Shown here: positions 8,453-16,914 of the stretch, piece after piece
How positions within the stretch are numbered: the stretch's first letter is position 1
Layout of the letters: each line of letters starts with the position of its first letter
Assembly (NCBI GenBank): GCA_043812935.1
Contig: JBDRLO010000049.1
Span: 1 to 35,353 of the forward strand
Length of the DNA: 35,353 bases
Reading direction: 5' to 3'
Source of the DNA: JBDRNE01 sp043812935
GTDB lineage: Bacteria > Omnitrophota > Gorgyraeia > Tantalellales > Tantalellaceae
Translations under genes and position numbers: made by a program
The notes under the pieces: generated by a model
Seen by the model: the letters and a program-made list of their open reading frames with translations, nothing else
Database searches by the model: none
What the model was told of the DNA's origin: nothing

Positions 8453-9619
8453 ATGGATGTAAAACAAATACGAATTTTACAAATATCCGCGGTGGATGTT
8501 ACAGTTAAATATTTATTGCGCCCGCTTATTGATAAATTGGGCGAAGAAGGGTACAATGTTTGTGCTGTTTGTTCAAGGGGACGATATATCAGCGAACTGA
8601 GAGAAAAAGGTTATAGTGTTGATGTGATAAACATCGACCGTAAAATTAGTTTTATTTCTAATTTAAAGTCGTTGTTTTTTTTGTATAACTATATTCGGAA
8701 AAACAGGTTTCATGTTGTTCATGTTCACAGCCCGATTGCGAGTGTATTAGGCAGAATAGCCGCGAAAATAGCACGGGTGCCTATAATAATATATACAGCG
8801 CATGGGTTTTATTTTCACGATAATATGGAGAAATGGAAACGCCGTATTATTATATGGGTTGAAAAAATTCTGGGGCATCTATGTACGGACATGCTGTTCC
8901 TGCAAAGCAGGGAAGATGAGGAAACCGTAAAACATGAAAGAATCATTGAAGCGCATAAGGTGCTATGGATAAGTAATGGTGTTGATATCGAAACATTTAC
9001 GGTTTCTAGCGCGAATGATGATTTGAAGCGGTCTTTCGGGATAAATAAGGATGATTTAGTTGTTGGATTTGTTGGTAGGATAGTGAAAGAAAAGGGAATA
9101 GAAGAACTTGTGTCCGCTGTATATGAGGTAAAGAAAGATATTCCCAATGTAAAACTTCTTATTGCCGGTGATACTCTTTGTAGTGACAGGGACACTAAAA
9201 CGAAAAAGAGTATAGAGAAATTTATTCAATTAAAAGGTCTGGAAAATTCTATTATTTTCGCGGGATTAAAAGACAATATGCCGGAAATATACGGCGTGAT
9301 GGATGTTTTTGTCTTGCCGTCTTATCGGGAAGGTATGCCTCGCAGTATTATTGAGGCCATGGCTTCGGGGAAACCTGTCGTTGCTACGGATATCCGCGGG
9401 GCAAGAGAAGAAGTTGTTAAAGGTATTACTGGGGAACTGGTTCCGGTAAAAGATGTTTCAGCGCTTGCGGCGGCGGTTAAGCTTATATTGAGGAATAATG
9501 ATTTAGCCGTTAAAATGGGACACGCTGCGCGGGAAAGAGCGGTTAATATGTTTGATGAAAACATGGTTTTAAAAAAAGAATCAGAAACTTACAAAAAACT
9601 TATAAATGAAAAAATTTAA
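8453..9619 (+). CDS. family 4 glycosyltransferase
   Basis: About 388 residues. I chose the ATG at 8453 (MDVKQIRILQIS) because a GGA stands 7 bases upstream and the first strand starts immediately; an ATG at 8441 and a GTG at 8417 are in frame. The two-domain GT-B layout is clear: an N-terminal HVHSPIASVLGRIAAK segment, the interdomain VGFVGRIVKEKGIEEL, and the donor-binding E-x7-E block EGMPRSIIEAMASGKPVVAT. This retaining GT4 family transfers sugars from UDP/GDP/CMP donors to growing polysaccharide. The end overlaps the next gene by 14 bases. Confidence 0.87.
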   Translation: MDVKQIRILQISAVDVTVKYLLRPLIDKLGEEGYNVCAVCSRGRYISELREKGYSVDVINIDRKISFISNLKSLFFLYNYIRKNRFHVVHVHSPIASVLGRIAAKIARVPIIIYTAHGFYFHDNMEKWKRRIIIWVEKILGHLCTDMLFLQSREDEETVKHERIIEAHKVLWISNGVDIETFTVSSANDDLKRSFGINKDDLVVGFVGRIVKEKGIEELVSAVYEVKKDIPNVKLLIAGDTLCSDRDTKTKKSIEKFIQLKGLENSIIFAGLKDNMPEIYGVMDVFVLPSYREGMPRSIIEAMASGKPVVATDIRGAREEVVKGITGELVPVKDVSALAAAVKLILRNNDLAVKMGHAARERAVNMFDENMVLKKESETYKKLINEKI

Positions 9620-10238
9620 CGGTGTTTCAGATAAACCTTTTCAGAGATGCATAAAAAGTATTGTTGATTTCAGCCTGGCAGCAATTATGCTGGTTCTCTT
9701 AAGCCCTTTATTTTGTGTTATAGCGCTTCTTGTCAAATTAGATTCAAAAGGCCCTGTATTTTTCACTTTTACGCGTGTAGGTAAATCCGGGAAAAAATTT
9801 AGTGCGTATAAATTCAGAAGCATGGTTCAAAATGCAGCAAAGATAGGCGCTGGAATAGAAATCGTAAAAAATGACCCGCGAATTACAAAAATAGGCAAGT
9901 TTTTACGGGCGTGGAGTTTAGATGAACTTCCGCAGCTTTTGAATGTGATTAAAGGCGAGATGAGCTGGGTTGGACCGCGTCCGGCGCTTCCGCATCAAGT
10001 CGAAAAATACTCGGAATTTGAAAAAAACCGGTTTTTAGTAAAACCCGGAATTACCGGTTGGGCGCAGATAAATGGAAGGAATCTTATTTCCTGGCCGGAA
10101 AGGATAAAACTGGACGTTTGGTATATTGAAAACTGGTCATTGTTTCTTGATATAAAAATTTTATTTATGACGCCGAAAGTGGTTTTATCAAAAGAAGGTT
10201 TATACGGCAAAGAGGGAGCGGTAAAAGATTATGAATAG
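9606..10238 (+). CDS. initiating sugar-phosphate transferase (polyprenyl-phosphate glycosyl-1-phosphate transferase)
   Basis: 210 residues of the monotopic bacterial sugar transferase family (PF02397; PglC/WcaJ C-terminal-domain type). It has a re-entrant hydrophobic helix at about 20-44 (ending SPLF..IALLVKLDS.GP), the FTRVG..GK.F..YKFRSM block, the catalytic Asp106-Glu107 pair in SLDELPQL, and GPRPALP and KPGITGWAQINGRN further on. It would move a sugar-1-phosphate from a UDP-sugar onto undecaprenyl phosphate at the inner membrane, starting the glycan. This is the short form without the N-terminal membrane domain of WcaJ. It overlaps genes on both sides (14 and 8 bases), indicating tight coupling. 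Confidence 0.92.
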   Translation: MKKFNGVSDKPFQRCIKSIVDFSLAAIMLVLLSPLFCVIALLVKLDSKGPVFFTFTRVGKSGKKFSAYKFRSMVQNAAKIGAGIEIVKNDPRITKIGKFLRAWSLDELPQLLNVIKGEMSWVGPRPALPHQVEKYSEFEKNRFLVKPGITGWAQINGRNLISWPERIKLDVWYIENWSLFLDIKILFMTPKVVLSKEGLYGKEGAVKDYE

Positions 10239-11378
10239 ATTGAGTGAGAGGAACATACCTCTTTCAGGATCAGATATAACTGAAAAAGAAAAAAAAGCAG
10301 TCCTAAGTGTGCTGGAAGGGCCGTATTTGTCTCTTGGTCCGCGCCTTCCGGAATTTGAAGAAAAAATGGCTTCATATGTAGGCACAAAACACGCAGTTGC
10401 GGTTAACAGTGGAACTTCTGCTTTACATCTTATTGTTAAGGCTTTAGGGATAGGCCCTGGAGATGAGGTGATTACAACACCTTTCAGTTTTATAGCTTCA
10501 GCAAACTGTGTGTTATTTGAAAACGCTAAACCGGTATTTGTTGATATAGACCCATTGACTCTCAACATTAATACGGATGAGATAGAAGCGTGTATAACTG
10601 AAAAGACTAAAGCGATATTAGCGGTAGATGTGTTTGGCCATCCGGCAGAGTGGGCGGCGTTGGAAAAAATATCAGAAAAACACGGTTTAAAACTAATAGA
10701 AGACAGTTGTGAAGCAATCGGCGCTCAATATAAAGGAAAAAAATCCGGGAGTTTTGGCGAGGCGGGTACATTCGCGTTTTATCCGAATAAACAGATTACT
10801 ACGGGGGAAGGCGGTATGATAGTTACGGATGATGAGGAAATAGCGAATTATTGCCGAAGCGCAAGAAATCAAGGAAGAAGTTTATCCGGTGCATGGCTTG
10901 CGCATGAAAGGTTGGGATTTAATTATCGGATTAGTGATATTAATTGCGCTTTGGGTATAGCCCAGCTTGAGCGTATAGATGAAATATTGTATAAGAGGAA
11001 TTGTGTTGCCCAAATGTATAATGACCGTTTGAAAAACATAGAAGAAATTGATTTGCCGTATGTATCCCAGGACGTTAAAATGAGCTGGTTTGTTTATGTT
11101 ATAAAACTGAAAAAACAGTTTAGCAAGCAACAAAGAGACAGCATATTGGAAAGTTTGAAAAAAGAAGGGATAGGGTGCAGTAATTATTTTCGCCTATTCA
11201 TTTGCAGCCGTTTTATCGCGAAACATTCGGGTATAAAGAGGGAGATTATCCTCAAACTGAGTGTGTTTCTAATAGGACGATTGCGCTTCCTTTTTATAAT
11301 AATTTGAAAGAGGAACAAATAGACTATGTGATAGATATTCTTAAACAAAAACTTTTGAAGATTTTACAAGGAGAATAG
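10231..11378 (+). pseudogene. DegT/DnrJ/EryC1-family sugar aminotransferase, interrupted by a one-base frameshift
   Basis: The frame from 10231 gives a PLP-dependent sugar aminotransferase: GTSALHL, TTPFSFIAS, Asp158 (LIEDSCEAIGA) and the PLP lysine Lys187 in FYPNKQITTGEGG. After GIGCSNYF at about 11190 the frame drifts into unrelated sequence and stops at 11307. Reading from 11193 in the next frame restores the family ending (PIHLQPFY, then SNRTIALPFYNNL and a helix) down to the stop at 11378. One missing base near 11191 (TTTTCGCCT where TTTTCCGCCT would encode FPP) explains it. The repaired protein would be about 382 residues, the normal length. It may be a real mutation or an assembly error. 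The intact enzyme would aminate the keto-sugar made by the neighbouring dehydratase. Confidence 0.9.
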
Positions 11379-11382
11379 ATAA

Positions 11383-13221
11383 ATGGAGTTAAATATAAAT
11401 TATAGAAAATTGGTTACGCTTATTGTTGATATCTGTATAGTGTGGGTTTCTATGATACTGGCTTTCATGATCAGGTTTGATTGGATTCTTACGTCACGTT
11501 TAGTAGAAGCGTGTATATATTTCGCTATTTGGGCATCATTTGTCAGGATACTTTTGTTCAATATTTTTGGAGCATATCAATGGTCGTTTCGCTACGCGAG
11601 TATAAGCGAGGCAGCTAATCTTTTTAAAGCGGTAACGATCGGTACTTTGTTTCTTGTAGTCGTGGCTTTTTTTTCTCAAAGCGCGAAAATCGGCCGGTCA
11701 GTACTTTTGATCGATTATTTACTATGTTTGTTTTTGATTACAACTTTTCGTTTTTTGCCGAGAACATTGATTAAATTCCGTCAGGCATATCATGCTAATC
11801 TTAAAAAAGTGCTTATTGTCGGAGCTGGTTCTGCCGGCGCCATGGTTGCCCGGGAACTAATCACCGCGGAAGACAGGATTTATCAGCCGATAGGGTTTAT
11901 TGATGATAATCCGTGCAAAATACATTCACGGATACATAACATAAAGGTTTTAGGCGCTACAAAGGATATTACGCGTATTGTGAAACGTTATAACGTGGAA
12001 GAAATAATTATAGCAGTGCCTTCCGCTAATGGTAAGACTATACGGGATATAATATCAAAATGTGAAAAAACGGATGTAAAAATAAAAACAATTCCGGGAT
12101 TTCATAAGATTTTAACCGGCGAAGTCACAATAAAACAAATACGCGATGTTGAACCGGAAGATCTTATGGGCAGAAAAACCGTAGAAATAAATACGGAAGA
12201 CATTAATTTGATGATTAAGGGAAAAACAGTTTTAGTTACAGGTGCCGGCGGTTCTATCGGGGCTGAGCTTTGCAGGCAAATATCCCGTTTTAAACCGGGC
12301 AGGCTTCTTTTCTTTGACCATAATGAAAATGATATATATTTTTTGGCATTAGAACTTAAAGATATTTATCCTAAGCTGAATTTTAAAACAATTATAGGCG
12401 ATGTGAAAGATATAAGTTTGCTTAAACACACCTTTTCTGCATATAAGCCGGAAGTTGTTTTTCATTCTGCCGCGCATAAACATGTGCCGCTTATGGAAGA
12501 GAATCCGTTCGCGGCAGTCAAAAATAATATTATAGGTACACGAAACATTATGTACGCGGCCGAACATTATGGTGTGGAAAGTTTTGTTATGATTTCAACG
12601 GATAAAGCGGTTAATCCCACAAGCGTGATGGGTGCGTCAAAACGTATCGCGGAAATGATGATACAATCAAAATCGCAGACAAAAACTGTTAAAACAAAAT
12701 TTATGGCCGTAAGATTTGGAAATGTTATCGGTTCAAGCGGCAGTGTGGTCCCGATCTTTAAACGGCAGATAGAAAAAGGCGGGCCTGTGACTGTAACAGA
12801 TCCAGAAGTGAAGAGGTTTTTTATGGCCGCGCAGGAAGCCGCGCAGCTTGTTCTTCAGGCTGGAGCTATTGGCCGAGGCGGCGAAGTTTTTATTCTGGAT
12901 ATGGGAGAACAAATAAAAATAGTGGATTTAGCTAAAAATCTTATTAAGATGTCTGGTTTTGAACCGGGTGAAGATATTGAAATAAAGTTTATAGGCCTCA
13001 GGCCCGGTGAAAAAATGTATGAAGAAATGCTCTTGGATTTGGAACATGATAAAGCGACAAAATATGAGAAGATATATATTACTCAACCTAAATATTTTGA
13101 TCAAATAAAACTGCGTAAGGAGATAAAATCCTTGGAACATATGGCGAATACTATGGACGCTGAAAAAATAGTCGCTAAAATAAAAGAAATGGTGCCGTTT
13201 CATGACCGGGTAGCCGGGTGA
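11383..13221 (+). CDS. membrane-anchored nucleotide-sugar 4,6-dehydratase (PglF/WbpM/CapD family)
   Basis: 612 residues: four predicted N-terminal membrane helices within the first 120 or so, a CoA/NAD-binding-like domain beginning with GAGSAGA at 147-153, and an extended SDR domain with the nucleotide motif TGAGGSIG at 286-293. The active-site segment is TDKAVNPTSVMGASK, where Met416 replaces the usual Tyr and Lys420 is kept, as in FlaA1/PglF-type dehydratases. RPGEKMYEEML lies near the end. Family members convert UDP-GlcNAc to the UDP-4-keto-6-deoxy sugar. The DegT aminotransferase directly upstream is the expected next step, so a UDP-diamino- or amino-deoxy sugar such as QuiNAc4N is likely. 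It starts 4 bases after the repaired aminotransferase stop. Confidence 0.9.
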   Translation: MELNINYRKLVTLIVDICIVWVSMILAFMIRFDWILTSRLVEACIYFAIWASFVRILLFNIFGAYQWSFRYASISEAANLFKAVTIGTLFLVVVAFFSQSAKIGRSVLLIDYLLCLFLITTFRFLPRTLIKFRQAYHANLKKVLIVGAGSAGAMVARELITAEDRIYQPIGFIDDNPCKIHSRIHNIKVLGATKDITRIVKRYNVEEIIIAVPSANGKTIRDIISKCEKTDVKIKTIPGFHKILTGEVTIKQIRDVEPEDLMGRKTVEINTEDINLMIKGKTVLVTGAGGSIGAELCRQISRFKPGRLLFFDHNENDIYFLALELKDIYPKLNFKTIIGDVKDISLLKHTFSAYKPEVVFHSAAHKHVPLMEENPFAAVKNNIIGTRNIMYAAEHYGVESFVMISTDKAVNPTSVMGASKRIAEMMIQSKSQTKTVKTKFMAVRFGNVIGSSGSVVPIFKRQIEKGGPVTVTDPEVKRFFMAAQEAAQLVLQAGAIGRGGEVFILDMGEQIKIVDLAKNLIKMSGFEPGEDIEIKFIGLRPGEKMYEEMLLDLEHDKATKYEKIYITQPKYFDQIKLRKEIKSLEHMANTMDAEKIVAKIKEMVPFHDRVAG

Positions 13222-13299
13222 TTGATGTTCGTACATTGCGGTTTTTAGATTTGTGATTATAGACGTAAGTTTAGGAAGATAGGGGGTAATGACAATAAT

Positions 13300-14838
13300 A
13301 TGGAAAAAAAATTTTTAGTTCTAGTTGCGAATAACCTGCGTAAAATCTTGATGGCTGGAAAAAAGTATTTAGTGACATATTTTGATAAGGTACGTAAGAT
13401 TCCAAAAATGGAACACGTGCGTTTGATGTCTTTGATAGATAAAGTGCAGGAATTTTTGCTATGGGGCCTGATATTTTGCCTTCCATTTTCAAAATCTCTT
13501 ATAGAAATATTGTTTACATGCATGCTTATTTTATGGGTTACAAAAAGAGTTTTGATCTATCGACATGATGAACGCGTATCAGTAATGGCAATGTTTAAAC
13601 CAGTATCGACAAAGTTGAATTTTCCGATTCTTGTATTTTTTATCGTTAATTTTGTATCAATGGTCACAAGTGTCTCTATTTTTCTCAGTTTAGAAGGCTT
13701 TTTTCTAAAACTTTTTGAATACGTTGCGATGTATTTTATACTGGTTGAGATCGCCTGCAATGCAAAAAAAATAGATAAAATATTAATTGCTGTTGTTGCA
13801 TCTGTAGCGCTGATAACCGTGAACGGACTTTTTCAATATTTTGGAGGAACGGGGTTTATCCGGGGCTATTCTTTTTCCGGGTGCGGTTGGATCCAATCTT
13901 CATTTGGCAACCAGAATGATTTTGCTGCGTGGCTTATAATGGTGCTTCCGCCAGTTTTAGGCTTAGCGTATTTTTGGGTGGATGCATGGCGAGAGCATTT
14001 TGGTAAATTTGGACAGGCGCTTAGATCTGTTAGAATGATGTTTTGGGTTTTGACCGTTTTTCTGATAACTTGTTTGATCTTTGCCGGGTCGCGCGGGGCA
14101 TGGCTTTCCGCTATATTTTCTCTGATTTTTCTCGGGATTGTCATGAAAAATATAAGATTGATATTGATGATACCGCTGGTTTTATTTATTTGCACGTTGA
14201 TTGTTCCGCAGCCCGTAAAAGAACGGGCGAAGACGATGTTGAGCTCGATTCCTTTTTCTTCCTCGTTTCTTTCTCTTTCTTCTTCTATTTCTGCTCGTTC
14301 TGCTTCCGTTTTTTCTGTTCCGGCTCCCGATGCTTCTGCTCCCGCTCCGGCTCCGGCTCCCGATGCTTCTGCTCCCGCTCATTCTGCGCCTGCTCAGGGG
14401 GACAGTATAAGCATTAGGCTTAAACTATGGAGAGAAGCCATAGATATAATTGAGGATTTCCCAATAACGGGAACCGGACCAAATACTTACTCGATTGTTG
14501 CACCCTCGTATAAAAATTATTCTACAACTGGTTTCTATCCGCACAATTCATATCTTCACATGGCGGCGGAGATTGGCCTTTTAGGATTTGGTACGTTTTT
14601 ATTAGTAGTTTTGAGTTTATTTGTGGTGACGCTTAAAAAAATTAAGAACACTAAAGACAAATTTCAACGCACTCTTTTAGCCGGTTTTTTAGCCGGTTTT
14701 TTCGGATTTTTAGGGCACAGTGTAGTTGATACGAATTTATTTTCCATTCAGCTAAGCATGCTTATGTGGATGATAATGGGAATAATAATGGCGGTTAACC
14801 AGTTAGCCAGCTTGTCGGTTAGCCGGTTTGCCGATTAA
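13300..14838 (+). CDS. O-antigen ligase/polymerase family membrane protein (WaaL/Wzy-like)
   Basis: 512 residues with about ten to twelve hydrophobic segments and the O-antigen ligase family layout (PF04932): GSRGAWLSA in the middle and the large periplasmic loop with the TGTGPNTYSIVAP...YPHNSYLHMAAEIGLLG motif, including the conserved His. It would join a lipid-linked glycan to an acceptor or polymerise it on the periplasmic face. Two oddities: residues about 315-366, inside the loop, are a Ser-rich then Ala/Pro/Asp-rich low-complexity insert coded by tandem repeats, and the last 15 residues (AVNQLASLSVSRFAD) are encoded by a GGTTAGCC-type array that also provides the stop. The ATG is at 13300 after a weakly spaced AGGGGG. 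Confidence 0.83.
   Translation: MEKKFLVLVANNLRKILMAGKKYLVTYFDKVRKIPKMEHVRLMSLIDKVQEFLLWGLIFCLPFSKSLIEILFTCMLILWVTKRVLIYRHDERVSVMAMFKPVSTKLNFPILVFFIVNFVSMVTSVSIFLSLEGFFLKLFEYVAMYFILVEIACNAKKIDKILIAVVASVALITVNGLFQYFGGTGFIRGYSFSGCGWIQSSFGNQNDFAAWLIMVLPPVLGLAYFWVDAWREHFGKFGQALRSVRMMFWVLTVFLITCLIFAGSRGAWLSAIFSLIFLGIVMKNIRLILMIPLVLFICTLIVPQPVKERAKTMLSSIPFSSSFLSLSSSISARSASVFSVPAPDASAPAPAPAPDASAPAHSAPAQGDSISIRLKLWREAIDIIEDFPITGTGPNTYSIVAPSYKNYSTTGFYPHNSYLHMAAEIGLLGFGTFLLVVLSLFVVTLKKIKNTKDKFQRTLLAGFLAGFFGFLGHSVVDTNLFSIQLSMLMWMIMGIIMAVNQLASLSVSRFAD
14320..14385 (+). repeat. in-frame 33-bp tandem repeat inside the O-antigen ligase gene
   Basis: Two copies, 14320-14352 and 14353-14385, share a perfect 27-base core beginning CCGGCTCCCGATGCTTCTGC. 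The period is 33 bases, or 11 codons, so copy-number change keeps the frame. They encode PAPDASAPAPA-type units. The preceding 80 bases are a pyrimidine-rich Ser-coding run, suggesting an expanded, slippage-prone tract. Confidence 0.85.
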
Positions 14839-14872
14839 CCAGTTAGCCAGTTTAGCGGTTAGGCAGTTAACT
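14791..14872 (+). repeat. GGTTAGCC-type degenerate array, first copy
   Basis: A run of 8-9-base units around (C/A)GGTTAGCC, with three GTTAGCC cores plus variants such as GGTTAACC and GGTTTGCC. It begins inside the O-antigen ligase gene, encodes its last residues and stop, and ends 46 bases before the next start codon. A longer array of the same unit in the same orientation lies at 15676-15801, so the two bracket one glycosyltransferase gene. Confidence 0.85.
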
Positions 14873-14918
14873 GTTGATATCCGCTGGTGCTGAGAGAACC
14901 GATAAAGAAGAACATTGT

Positions 14919-15698
14919 ATGAATAATCCGAAAATATCAGTTGTTGTTTTAACTAAAAATGAAGAAGACAAAATCGAAAGATTTTTAAAGTCTGTAATGT
15001 GGGCTGACGAAATTCTTGTTATTGATGATGAAAGTACGGATAAAACCCGGAAACTATGCGAATTATATGGGGCCAGGGTAATAGTTAACAAGTTAAATAA
15101 TAATTTCTGTGTACAGCGTAATATTGGTATCAAAAACGCAGAAAATGAATGGATATTACAGATGGACGCTGATGAGGAAGTGCCTGCCGGGACTGTCAAA
15201 AAGATACGCGATGCAGTGAATAATCCAAATGATTATAGCGCGTTTCAGCTCTTAAGAAAAAATTTCATGTTCGGATATCCTTTAAAATATGGTGGTGCCT
15301 ATAATTATTCGACAAAACTTTTTAAAAAAGAGAAAGGCATTTATTCGGAAAACATTCATGAAGTTTTGAATATTAAAGGGCCTATTGGGACGATAAATGC
15401 CGAACTTTACCATTATCCGTATGTATCAGTAAACGATATTTTACATAAAATGATGTTTTATACGGATATGGAAGCGTCAAAAGAAGTACAGAAACATGGA
15501 AAATTTTCTTTGAAAGAAATTAAATATCGCCTTACCTGGAAATCATTAAAACTATTTTGGAAATTGTATGTAAAAAAGCAAGGTTATAAAGACGGAATGT
15601 ACGGCCTTGTCTGGGCGGTTATTAATGTAATGGGCCCGCAAGTACGCTGGCTTAAAATTTGGGAAAAAACGCGTTCGGTTAGCCGGTTGGCCGGTTAG
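14919..15698 (+). CDS. WaaE/KdtX-like family 2 glycosyltransferase
   Basis: 259 residues from the ATG at 14919; a TTG at 14874 lies in the upstream repeat and is less likely, while AAGAAG precedes 14919. N-terminal landmarks are ISVVVLTKNEEDKIERFLKSV, WADEILVIDDESTDKT, the VQRNIGI segment, and the metal-binding MDADEEVP, as in the LPS core glycosyltransferases of the WaaE/KdtX group and lipid A heptose-linked glucosyltransferases. It ends in SVSRLAG, coded by the GGTTAGCC repeat that supplies the stop codon. The gene is the last of the glycan cluster on this strand and is bracketed by two such arrays. Confidence 0.87.
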   Translation: MNNPKISVVVLTKNEEDKIERFLKSVMWADEILVIDDESTDKTRKLCELYGARVIVNKLNNNFCVQRNIGIKNAENEWILQMDADEEVPAGTVKKIRDAVNNPNDYSAFQLLRKNFMFGYPLKYGGAYNYSTKLFKKEKGIYSENIHEVLNIKGPIGTINAELYHYPYVSVNDILHKMMFYTDMEASKEVQKHGKFSLKEIKYRLTWKSLKLFWKLYVKKQGYKDGMYGLVWAVINVMGPQVRWLKIWEKTRSVSRLAG

Positions 15699-15801
15699 CC
15701 GGTTGGCCGGTTAGCCGGTTACGTCGGTTAGTCAGTTAGCCGGTTACGCCGGTTAGCCCGTTACGCCGGTTAGCCGGTTAGCCCGTTACGTCGGTTAGTT
15801 G
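15676..15801 (+). repeat. GGTTAGCC-type degenerate array, second copy
   Basis: About 126 bases of 8-9-base units with six exact GGTTAGCC and variants GGTTGGCC, GGTTACGCC, GGTTACGTC and GGTTAGTC. It starts inside the WaaE-like gene and contains its TAG stop. There are no spacers of constant length between distinct repeats, so it is not a CRISPR. It has the look of a slippage- or recombination-generated short tandem array. Confidence 0.9.
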
Positions 15802-15803
15802 AT

Positions 15804-15860
15804 GTAGGGACAGGCCTTGTCATGTACCCTGTGTGGTGCATGGCCCCCGTGCCTGTCCGT
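15804..15860 (+). repeat. hairpin repeat element (GTAGGGACAGGC type)
   Basis: GGACAGGC at 15808-15815 pairs with GCCTGTCC at 15851-15858, enclosing a 35-base loop. The flank TGTAGGGACAGGC resembles the elements at 29065 and 29905. No T-run follows, so it is an interspersed palindromic repeat rather than a terminator. With the array before it, it fills the gap between the glycan cluster and the metallopeptidase gene. Confidence 0.7.
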
Positions 15861-15888
15861 TACGGTACACGTTTTTTAGAGTAGAGCA

Positions 15889-16914
15889 ATGAACAAAAAA
15901 TCAATCAATTTAGAATATTTATCTTCAGAAGAGCTTTTAAAGCTTCGAATATCTGATTTGCCGTTATCTATTAAAGGCACATGGCTCGAAGAATGTATTG
16001 AGGAGCTATATAAAGAACTCAATGAAAAAGGTATCAGCTTTAAACCTGAGTGTTATCTTGCTGATGAATGGTTAACTCCGGATAAAGAACCCGTAATCGG
16101 GATTCCTTTCTTTCTTGCGCATCCTGTTCTCTTAAAACTTGAAAAAAAAATGATGTTTGAAGCCGAAGGATCTGGTAAAGAATGGTGCATGAAACTCTTA
16201 AGACACGAAACAGGACACGCAATAAATTATGCTTACAGATTGTATCGTTTGAACAAGTGGCGTAAACTTTTCGGGCCTTTTTCTTCAGAATATGAAGACA
16301 CCTATCGCTTTATGCCTTATTCCAGAAGTTTTGTCCGGCATCTGGAAAAGCATTACGCGCAATGTCATCCTGATGAAGATTTTGCCGAGACGTTTGCTGT
16401 CTGGCTTACTCCCGAGTTAAATTGGCGCGAAAAATATAAAAAATGGAAAGCTTTAGAAAAGCTTTTATACGTTGATAAATTGATGAAAAAGATTGGCCTG
16501 CGCAAACCGCAAGTTGTAAGGGGCAAAAAACATTGGCGGCTTTCGCAGCTCAGGATTTCTTTAAAGAATTATTATAAAAAAAAACAGGATCTTTGGGCAG
16601 AAGAGTTTCCTGATTTTCATGATGAGCATCTTAATAAGATATTTCAGGCAAAACCGGAGGAGATAAAGGATTTAGTGCCGGTTTTTGATGTTCTAAAAAA
16701 GTTTCGCGGAAATATATTGAATGATGTTGCGGCATGTACCGGTGAACGAAAATTTATTATCAATGATCTGTTAAAAGTAATTATGTCAAGATGCCGGAAA
16801 AGGTGTTTTTATGCGGCAGAAGACAAAACTGCTATTTTGGTTCAGATAACTGCGTATGTAACAACTTTAATAATGAATTATGTGTATACGGGGAAATTCA
16901 AGGGAGAAAAATGA
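15889..16914 (+). CDS. putative zinc-binding metallopeptidase (HETGH)
   Basis: 341 residues, soluble, no signal peptide. The zinc-peptidase motif HETGH is at His106-His110 within LLRHETGHAINYAYRLY. A downstream HPDEDFAETFAVWLTP (about 160-175) would give the third ligand, Glu167, a gluzincin-like arrangement seen in the putative zinc metallopeptidase family Peptidase_Mx (PF15887). The C-terminal half is helical and charged, with basic runs (KKKQD) and no recognised domain. Its stop overlaps the following ATP-grasp start by 4 bases, so the two proteins are made together. Substrate unknown. Absence of an export signal suggests a cytoplasmic peptide or protein target. Confidence 0.8.
   Translation: MNKKSINLEYLSSEELLKLRISDLPLSIKGTWLEECIEELYKELNEKGISFKPECYLADEWLTPDKEPVIGIPFFLAHPVLLKLEKKMMFEAEGSGKEWCMKLLRHETGHAINYAYRLYRLNKWRKLFGPFSSEYEDTYRFMPYSRSFVRHLEKHYAQCHPDEDFAETFAVWLTPELNWREKYKKWKALEKLLYVDKLMKKIGLRKPQVVRGKKHWRLSQLRISLKNYYKKKQDLWAEEFPDFHDEHLNKIFQAKPEEIKDLVPVFDVLKKFRGNILNDVAACTGERKFIINDLLKVIMSRCRKRCFYAAEDKTAILVQITAYVTTLIMNYVYTGKFKGEK

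Noticed and set aside
14043..14417. Ser/Cys/Phe-rich alternative reading frame over the ligase repeat, and a Ser/Arg-rich one on the other strand
   Set aside because: Low-complexity frames produced by the tandem repeat; the ligase frame has continuous family homology.
15676..15801. CRISPR-like array
   Set aside because: Units are 8-9 bases and touch each other, with no unique spacers and no cas genes nearby.
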